In this document: piece by piece, positions 1 through 3,962 of the stretch
Layout of the letters: every line of letters starts with the position of its first letter
Position numbering within the stretch: position 1 is the first letter of the stretch
Assembly (NCBI GenBank): GCA_017308345.1
Contig: JAFKFE010001156.1
Coordinates: 1 to 5,018, forward strand
DNA length: 5,018 nucleotides
Direction of reading: 5' to 3'
Source: Alphaproteobacteria bacterium
GTDB taxonomy: Bacteria > Pseudomonadota > Alphaproteobacteria > Rhizobiales > Rhizobiaceae
Position numbers and translations under genes: made by a program
Notes under the pieces: model-generated
The model's input: only the letters and a program-made list of their open reading frames with translations
Databases searched by the model: none
Told to the model about the DNA's origin: nothing

Positions 1-1664
1 TGCCCGCAAACTTCCTGTCGTGCCAGATCCCGGGCGCCGTGATGACGCCCGGAACCAGCCGGCATTTCGACGTGACGGTGAGTGGCCGTGGCGAGTTCGA
101 GAACTGCGCGCGCGGCAGCTTCGGGCCGGCGCCGGGCGACGACATCGTCTATCCGATCGGCCAGGCTTGCGCGAAGGGCGGCGGCGCCTCGATCATCCGC
201 GTCGAGAAGACCGGCGATGCCGAGTGCCAGCCCGGCGAACCCTGCTCGTTCGAGATCACCATCACGAACGATGGCCAGAGCCCCTTCTCCGGGCCGGTTC
301 GCATCGGCGATGCGATCGGCGTGGAAGGGCTGGGCCGGCTGGAAGGCGTCGAGATCACCTCGATCGACCCGCCCTTCGGCTGCTCGCCGGAACCGGCGAC
401 ACTGCCGGCGTCCTGCATCGCCAACCTGACGCTGGGCGCCGGCGAAAGCCACACCCACCATGTCACCGTGATCCTTCCGGAAGATGGCCGCCTTGCCGGT
501 CTTCAGGGCACGATCCGCGGGCAGAACTGCGTCGGCGTGCTTTCTCCGAACACGCCTGTGCAAGGCGGCGACGTGCTGTCGCGCGACCTGACCAATGTCC
601 AGGGCGATCGCGGCAAGGCCTATGCCTGCCACCCCTTCACCATCAGGAATGGGGTGAAGAACCAGTGCTCGGATGGGCTGGTGCTCAACTCGGCCGGCCG
701 CTGCGCCTGCCCGGACGGCACCACCTTCCGCAACGGCCAGTGCTCGGGCGGCGGAGGCATCAAGCCGCTGCCAGTGCCGCCGCGCTGTGTCCTGCTTCAG
801 GGCCAGATCCGGACAGAAGACGGACGCTGTGTCTGCCCGCGTGGCACGGAGCTGGAAAACGGCAAATGCGTGCGGGGCGGACAACCTCAGGAGCCGCAGT
901 GCACGCTGCGTCCCGGCCAGTACCGTGACCAGGACGGCAACTGCGTATGCCGCCGTGGCGAACTGGTGAATGGTGTCTGCCAGGTCGTCCCGCCGAAATG
1001 CACGGTGCGCGGCGCCGTGCCGACTTTGGACGGGAACGGCTGCGCCTGCCCGGACGGCACGCATCTCGACCGTGTGGCCAGGGCCTGCGTGCCTGACAGG
1101 CAGCCGCCGGCCCAGTGCCGCATCCGGGGCCAATCCCGCAATACCGACGGCGATTGCGTCTGCCCTAGCCGCGCGGAAGTCCGTGACGGCGCCTGCCGGC
1201 CGATCGTGTCGAGGCAATGCCCGATCCGCGGCCAGGTGCGCGACGCCAGCGGCAATTGCGCCTGCCCGGACGGGCTGGAAGTGCGGGGCAAGGCCTGCCA
1301 GCGACCGAAGCCGAGCCAGGAGCAGTGCACCATCCGCGGCCAGGTCCACAACAAGCGGGGCGACTGCGTCTGCCCGCGTGGGACAGAAATCCGCGACGGC
1401 GCCTGCCGCAAACCGCCGGTGGAATGCGCGCCCGGCTCGCGCTTCATCAACGGACAGTGCCAGCCGGTGCTGGTCAAGCGCTGCCCGATCGGCACGACGG
1501 GCCGCTTCCCGGACTGCACGCCGACCCGCAGGCGGCCGGGCGTCGAGGTCAACCCCGGCATCCTGCTCAACCCGAACGTGCTGCAGCAACTGGTGCCGCA
1601 GCGCCAGCCGCGGCGGATCATTCAGGATCCGAGCGGCGCCAACATCCAGAACTTCAAGCCGTAA
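1..1664 (+). CDS. Cysteine-rich repeat protein with DUF11-like beta-sandwich segments (5' end missing)
   Basis: The frame is open from the first complete codon (position 3) to TAA at 1662-1664, giving 553 visible residues. No start or signal peptide can be seen, so the gene begins upstream. Visible residues 1-55 look like the tail of one Ig-like/DUF11-type sandwich (a Cys, then FDVTVSG, then ENCARGSFG). Residues 60-200 look like a full one (IIRVEKTGDAECQPGEPC, then FEITITNDG, then HHVTVILPEDG, then GQNCVGVL). From residue 222 on there are seven four-cysteine mini-repeats, two half-repeats, and a Pro/Arg/Asn-rich tail ending in NIQNFKP. Such an evenly spaced Cys content suggests disulfides, hence an exported or surface protein; this is inferred, and no catalytic motif is recognised. 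The in-frame ATG pair at 39-44 sits inside a sandwich-like segment and is unlikely to be the true start. A strong terminator lies 20 nt after the stop. Coding is confident, function unknown. Confidence 0.85.
   Translation, partial: PANFLSCQIPGAVMTPGTSRHFDVTVSGRGEFENCARGSFGPAPGDDIVYPIGQACAKGGGASIIRVEKTGDAECQPGEPCSFEITITNDGQSPFSGPVRIGDAIGVEGLGRLEGVEITSIDPPFGCSPEPATLPASCIANLTLGAGESHTHHVTVILPEDGRLAGLQGTIRGQNCVGVLSPNTPVQGGDVLSRDLTNVQGDRGKAYACHPFTIRNGVKNQCSDGLVLNSAGRCACPDGTTFRNGQCSGGGGIKPLPVPPRCVLLQGQIRTEDGRCVCPRGTELENGKCVRGGQPQEPQCTLRPGQYRDQDGNCVCRRGELVNGVCQVVPPKCTVRGAVPTLDGNGCACPDGTHLDRVARACVPDRQPPAQCRIRGQSRNTDGDCVCPSRAEVRDGACRPIVSRQCPIRGQVRDASGNCACPDGLEVRGKACQRPKPSQEQCTIRGQVHNKRGDCVCPRGTEIRDGACRKPPVECAPGSRFINGQCQPVLVKRCPIGTTGRFPDCTPTRRRPGVEVNPGILLNPNVLQQLVPQRQPRRIIQDPSGANIQNFKP
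666..1517 (+). repeat. Coding tandem repeats: seven four-Cys mini-domains plus two half-units
   Basis: The protein encoded here repeats the pattern C-x(11-13)-C-x-C-x(8-12)-C about every 28-40 residues. The core is CxIRGQxRxxxGxC, then VCPxG, then EVRDGAC. Full units start at the cysteine codon at 666 and end at the cysteine codon at 1404-1406. The clearest are the last three (CRIRGQ, CPIRGQ, CTIRGQ). Two half-units follow, CAPGSRFINGQC (from 1425) and CPIGTTGRFPDC (1482-1517), each lacking the central CxC. Linkers are short and rich in Pro, Gln and Arg. The paired CxC and regular spacing suggest small disulfide-stapled, EGF-like or TIL-like modules. I cannot assign a named family. Confidence 0.8.
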
Positions 1665-1684
1665 TTTTCATACGGATGGAGACG

Positions 1685-1715
1685 AAAACCCGCCGGAGCA
1701 ATCCGGCGGGTTTTT
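1685..1715 (+). terminator. Rho-independent terminator after the Cys-rich protein gene
   Basis: A perfect inverted repeat, CCCGCCGG (1689-1696) and CCGGCGGG (1703-1710), encloses a six-base loop AGCAAT. AAAA precedes it (1685-1688) and TTTTT follows it (1711-1715), so the stem can extend by A-T pairs. This is a textbook intrinsic terminator, 20 nt after the stop. It separates the upstream gene from rpe, and the A-tract may give it some activity on the other strand too. Confidence 0.93.
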
Positions 1716-1770
1716 CTTGTCCACTTGGCCGCAAAATGCTCTAGGCAGTTCTTACATTCGCGTCCGCAAC

Positions 1771-1779
1771 AAAGGCGAG
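1771..1779 (+). promoter_or_regulatory. Ribosome binding site of rpe
   Basis: The purine-rich AAAGGCGAG ends seven bases before the ATG at 1787. It is an imperfect Shine-Dalgarno match, but it is the only good candidate and it supports that ATG. A promoter for rpe should lie in the 70 bases between the terminator and this site. Only a weak match (TTGTCC at 1717, 17-nt spacer, TCTAGG at 1740) is visible, too poor to annotate separately. Confidence 0.6.
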
Positions 1780-1786
1780 CCGACCC

Positions 1787-2464
1787 ATGACCAAAAAAAC
1801 CCTCATCGCGCCATCGGTGCTGGCGTCGGACTTTTCGAAGCTGGGCGACGAGGTCGAGGCCGTCGCGGCGGCCGGCGCGGACTGGATCCATCTCGACGTG
1901 ATGGACGGCCATTTCGTGCCCAACATCACCTTCGGCCCGCCGGTGATCAAGGCGATCCGCAATCGCACCAGGGCCTTCTTCGACTGCCACCTGATGATCG
2001 CGCCGGCCGATCCTTACCTGGCGGCCTTCGCCGAGGCCGGCTGCGACGGCATGACGGTGCACGCCGAGGCCGGCCCGCATCTCGACCGCTCGCTGCAGAC
2101 CATCAGGAGCCTCGGCAAGAAGGCCGGCGTCTCGCTCAATCCGGCAACGCCGGAAGCGGCGATCGAATATGTGCTCGACCGGCTCGACCTGATCCTGATC
2201 ATGACCGTCAATCCGGGCTTCGGCGGGCAGGCCTTCATCCCGGCGATCGTCGACAAGGTGAAACGGGTGAAGGCCCTGATCGGCAGCCGGCCGATCCATA
2301 TCGAGATCGACGGCGGCGTCTCGGCCGAGACGGCGCCGCTGGTGACCGCGGCCGGCGCCGATGTGCTGGTGGCCGGCGCCGCCGTCTTCAAGGGCGGCAG
2401 TGTCGAGGCCTATAGGGCAAATATCGAAGCAATCCGGACGGCTGCCGACAAGGCAGCCAGTTAA
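1787..2464 (+). CDS. rpe: Ribulose-phosphate 3-epimerase
   Basis: This cytosolic (beta/alpha)8-barrel enzyme interconverts D-ribulose 5-phosphate and D-xylulose 5-phosphate in the non-oxidative pentose phosphate pathway, and in the Calvin cycle where present. At 225 residues it has the usual family length. Visible signatures are [10 protein letters not shown] (7-16, with S10), [14 protein letters not shown] (33-46, with metal ligands H35 and D37 and the general base region), CHLMI (67-71, H68), [13 protein letters not shown] (138-150, the mobile phosphate-gripping loop), IEIDGGV (172-178, catalytic and metal-binding D175) and VAGAAVFKG (195-203, phosphate binding). No key residue is missing. 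The ATG at 1787 is preceded by AAAGGCGAG and begins the normal N-terminus. Terminator-like structures on both sides suggest a single-gene transcription unit. Identification is essentially certain; isozyme specificity (rpe versus a plasmid cbbE-type copy) cannot be told. Confidence 0.97.
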   Translation: MTKKTLIAPSVLASDFSKLGDEVEAVAAAGADWIHLDVMDGHFVPNITFGPPVIKAIRNRTRAFFDCHLMIAPADPYLAAFAEAGCDGMTVHAEAGPHLDRSLQTIRSLGKKAGVSLNPATPEAAIEYVLDRLDLILIMTVNPGFGGQAFIPAIVDKVKRVKALIGSRPIHIEIDGGVSAETAPLVTAAGADVLVAGAAVFKGGSVEAYRANIEAIRTAADKAAS

Positions 2465-2469
2465 ATAGA

Positions 2470-2495
2470 CAACTACCCGCCTCTCGCGGGAGTTG
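2470..2495 (+). terminator. Stem-loop just after rpe, possible terminator with weak T-run
   Basis: CAACT-a-CCCGC (2470-2480) can pair with GCGGG-AGTTG (2486-2495), giving a ten-pair stem with one bulged A and a CTCTC loop, five bases after the rpe stop. The downstream bases CAGAGCCGCAG lack a T-tract, so it is not a canonical intrinsic terminator. It could end rpe transcription with Rho or protect the mRNA 3' end. The position right after a stop supports a 3'-end role. Confidence 0.5.
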
Positions 2496-2631
2496 CAGAG
2501 CCGCAGCATCTATCGAACGACTGTTCAGGCGTACGATGCGGTGCATGAATAGCAGTTTCGTTGGCGATTCTACTTCATAAGATCAATAGACCAACCACCT
2601 TGTCTTAAAGTCGAATATCATCATCTTCCGC

Positions 2632-2659
2632 TTGAGCCGCCATTGCCCGGCTGTATGAT
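2632..2659 (+). promoter_or_regulatory. Putative sigma70-type promoter of the GntR regulator gene
   Basis: TTGAGC (2632-2637, four of six to the -35 consensus) and TATGAT (2654-2659, five of six to the -10 consensus) are separated by 16 bases. Transcription would start near 2666, leaving a leader of about 60 nt before the TTG start. It lies at the end of a distinctly less GC-rich 180-base stretch, as expected for a regulatory region. The -10 box lies inside the dyad at 2652-2662, so the regulator could repress itself. This is pattern matching only. Confidence 0.5.
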
Positions 2660-2667
2660 ACATGTAC
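2652..2667 (+). promoter_or_regulatory. Putative GntR-family operator (TGTAT-G-ATACA dyad)
   Basis: TGTATGATACA (2652-2662) is a perfect inverted repeat around one central base. It overlaps a second small palindrome TACATGTA (2659-2666) and covers the -10 box. FCD-type GntR regulators typically bind short dyads with GT and AC half-site cores near their own promoters. The rhizobial MatR site is remembered as a TTGTA/TACAC-like dyad, which has similar half-sites but different spacing. Assignment to the adjacent regulator is inferred. Confidence 0.5.
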
Positions 2668-2713
2668 GGGAGATTGCTTGACCGAGGGGCCCTGACAAAG
2701 CAGGGGCAAGCAA

Positions 2714-2720
2714 TAGGAGT
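2714..2720 (+). promoter_or_regulatory. Shine-Dalgarno that selects a TTG start for the regulator
   Basis: TAGGAGT lies four bases before the TTG at 2725. No comparable purine tract precedes the upstream in-frame ATG at 2662 (preceding bases GCTGTATGATAC). The site therefore decides the start and gives a regulator with only 16 residues before the DNA-binding domain. Confidence 0.7.
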
Positions 2721-2724
2721 TCGT

Positions 2725-3468
2725 TTGACACACGGAACTGCCAATCCGGACGAAGGCAAGAGCGCCAAGGGCACTCTGGCCAGCTCGGTCTACCATCAGC
2801 TCCGCGACGACCTTTTGCGCGGCGCGCTGGAGGCCGAGACGAAGCTGCGCGTCGAATGGGTCGTCTCGCGCTACGGCGCCGGCGCGTCGCCGGTGCGCGA
2901 GGCCCTCAACCGCCTCGCCGCCGAAGGCCTGCTCGGGCGGCATGACCAGCGCGGCTTCTTCCTCATGCCCGTCAGCGCCGGGGAACTGGAGGAGCTGACG
3001 CGGACGCGCTGCTGGCTGGAGGAACGGGCGCTGCGCGAATCCATCGCTCACCGCACGGCCGAATGGGAGGAGCAACTGGTGCTGGCCCTGCACCGCCTGG
3101 CGCGCGCCGAGCGTCGCCTGCCGGAGGATCCCTCCACCAACAATCCGGAATGGGAGAAGCTGCACCGGGCCTTTCACCGGGCGCTGATCTCGGCGTGCCG
3201 GTCGCACTGGCTGGTCGGCTTTTGCGATCAGCTTTCCGACCAGGCCTCGCGCTACCGCCTGATCTCGCAAAGCGCGCCGGGGATGGTTCGCGACGATCTC
3301 GGCGAGCACCGCATCATTGCCGAGCGAACCCTGGATGGCGACGCCGATGGCGCTGTCGAGGCTCTTCTCGATCACTACCGCCTCACCGCGGCGCGGTGCA
3401 TGGAACGCTTCGCGCAGGGCTATGATCCCAGGGGCGGAGTCGGCAAGGCAACCCGCAGTCGCAGGTAG
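2725..3468 (+). CDS. GntR family (FCD domain) transcriptional regulator, CsiR-like
   Basis: This cytosolic DNA-binding regulator is 247 residues long, normal for the family. The winged helix-turn-helix covers residues 17-84, with YHQLRDDLLRG, the recognition region ASPVREALNRLAAEGLL, and the wing around RHDQRGFFL. The all-helical FCD ligand domain covers about 87-230. Its probable metal-ligand positions are H147 and H151 (LHRAFH), H195 (GEHRII) and H217 (LDHYRL). The first is usually Asp in other FCD proteins. The pattern W-x-x-x-H-x-A-F-H followed by ACRSHWL resembles E. coli CsiR/GlaR as I remember it. I chose the TTG at 2725 because AGGAG (2715-2719) is well placed before it. The in-frame ATG at 2662 lies in the predicted operator, upstream of the predicted transcript start. 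Its neighbour matB suggests control of malonate use, as by rhizobial MatR, but that is inferred from context. The ligand is unknown. Confidence 0.9.
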   Translation: MTHGTANPDEGKSAKGTLASSVYHQLRDDLLRGALEAETKLRVEWVVSRYGAGASPVREALNRLAAEGLLGRHDQRGFFLMPVSAGELEELTRTRCWLEERALRESIAHRTAEWEEQLVLALHRLARAERRLPEDPSTNNPEWEKLHRAFHRALISACRSHWLVGFCDQLSDQASRYRLISQSAPGMVRDDLGEHRIIAERTLDGDADGAVEALLDHYRLTAARCMERFAQGYDPRGGVGKATRSRR

Positions 3469-3516
3469 CGGACGGAAAGGCTGCGCGGTTCCCCGCAATC
3501 GCGCTGCTGGTTTACG
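3468..3516 (+). repeat. Degenerate leading copy of the hairpin repeat, overlapping the gntR stop
   Basis: The sequence GCGGACGGAAAGGCTGCGCG, then GTTCCCC, then a diverged spacer ending GGTTTACG, aligns with the 60-bp unit described next but is about ten bases shorter and lacks the CAATTCC/GGAATTG ends. A hairpin is still possible: GCGG (3468-3471) with CCGC (3493-3496), and GGAA (3474-3477) with TTCC (3489-3492). It begins at the last base of the regulator's stop codon. It appears to be an old, eroded copy. Confidence 0.55.
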
Positions 3517-3600
3517 CAATTGTGGACGGAAGGCTACGGCGAAATCGCCGAGCCCGACCGCTGCGCGGTTCTCCTGGAATTGCACTCCCTTCGTTTCTCG
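3517..3600 (+). repeat. Expanded first unit of the hairpin array with a 24-nt palindromic insert
   Basis: This copy starts CAATTGTGGACGGAAG and resumes at ACCGCTGCGCGG, but 24 bases (3533-3556) interrupt it. The insert contains its own perfect small hairpin, CGGCGA-AA-TCGCCG (3537-3550). The right arm reads GTTCTCC instead of GTTTTCC and the left end has GT instead of CC, so its pairing is weaker than in the regular copies. Its spacer (CACTCCCTTCGTTTCTCG) also differs. It is the oldest-looking member after the degenerate copy. Confidence 0.75.
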
Positions 3601-3882
3601 CAATTCCGGACGGAAGACCGCTGCGCGGTTTTCCTGGAATTGCGCTCCCTTTGTTTGTCGCAATTCCAGACGGAAGACCGCTGCGCGGTTTTCCTGGAAT
3701 TGCGCTCCCTTTGTTTGTCGCAATTCCAGACGGAAGACTGCTGCGCAGTTTTCCTGGAATTGCACTCCCTTTGTTTGTCGCAATTCCGGACGGAAGACTG
3801 CTGCGCAGTTTTCCTGGAATTGCGCTCCCTTTGTTTGTCGCAATTCCGGACGGAAGACTGCTGCGCAGTTTTCCTGGAATTG
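3601..3882 (+). repeat. Tandem array of five 42-nt hairpins on a 60-bp period
   Basis: Hairpins lie at 3601-3642, 3661-3702, 3721-3762, 3781-3822 and 3841-3882, separated by an 18-nt spacer close to CGCTCCCTTTGTTTGTCG. Each reads CAATTCC, an internal loop RGAC, an arm GGAAGACYGC, loop TGC, an arm GCRGTTTTCC, a T, then GGAATTG. The ten-pair inner stem has one G-T (G-U) pair and the outer stem has seven pairs. Copies differ at only four unit positions: 8 (unpaired), 19 and 27 (paired with each other), and 44 (spacer). Copies 1-2 have C19/G27 and copies 3-5 have T19/A27. The array fills most of the 494 bases between the regulator and matB. Similar single palindromes are, as I recall, dispersed in Mesorhizobium-type genomes. 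A role as transcript processing or stability element, protein-binding site, or mobile-repeat remnant is open. Spacers are near-identical, so this is not a CRISPR array. Confidence 0.95.
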
Positions 3883-3887
3883 CTCCG

Positions 3888-3917
3888 GCCGCCAAATCTG
3901 GTATTCGCTCTGGCGGC
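3888..3917 (+). repeat. Inverted repeat in the matB leader
   Basis: GCCGCCA (3888-3894) and TGGCGGC (3911-3917) form a perfect seven-base inverted repeat separated by 16 bases. It lies between the end of the hairpin array and the matB start. It could be an mRNA hairpin or a protein-binding dyad. No T-run follows, so it is not a terminator. In GC-rich DNA an arm of this length could arise by chance. Confidence 0.4.
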
Positions 3918-3951
3918 GCAACGCTTGTGCCATCGGGCCTTGGCGCGCCTT

Positions 3952-3956
3952 GAGGA
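3952..3956 (+). promoter_or_regulatory. Ribosome binding site of matB
   Basis: GAGGA lies six bases before the ATG at 3963 and fixes that start. No convincing promoter hexamers are visible between the array and this site, so matB is probably read from the regulator's transcript through the array, or from a promoter I cannot recognise. Confidence 0.7.
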
Positions 3957-3962
3957 CATCCC

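Noticed and set aside
887..1621. Minus-strand ORF opposite the Cys-rich repeats
   Set aside because: Its apparent repeats mirror the coding repeats on the + strand; the + frame has the clear four-Cys pattern.
970..2415. Plus-strand ORF of 481 codons in another frame
   Set aside because: It runs from the Cys-rich gene across the intrinsic terminator into rpe out of frame, with Arg/Ala-rich low-complexity content typical of a shadow.
1622..2509. Minus-strand ORF of 295 codons over rpe
   Set aside because: It is a shadow of the certain rpe gene in high-GC DNA; it also runs through the terminator and has no recognisable motif.
2536..2546. ATGC-GGT-GCAT small palindrome between rpe and the regulator gene
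   Set aside because: Four-base arms are expected by chance, and it is not placed at any recognisable promoter element.
3517..3882. CRISPR array
   Set aside because: The segments between repeats are 18 nt and near-identical to one another, so there are no unique spacers; no cas genes are visible.
3601..3882. Series of intrinsic terminators
   Set aside because: The hairpins are followed by CGCTCCC rather than a T-run, so they do not meet the intrinsic terminator pattern.
2605..3933. Minus-strand ORF of 442 codons with QFQENCAAVFRPELRQTKG repeats
   Set aside because: It is the antisense of the hairpin array joined to the antisense of the GntR gene; all three minus frames are open over the array and no domain is recognisable.
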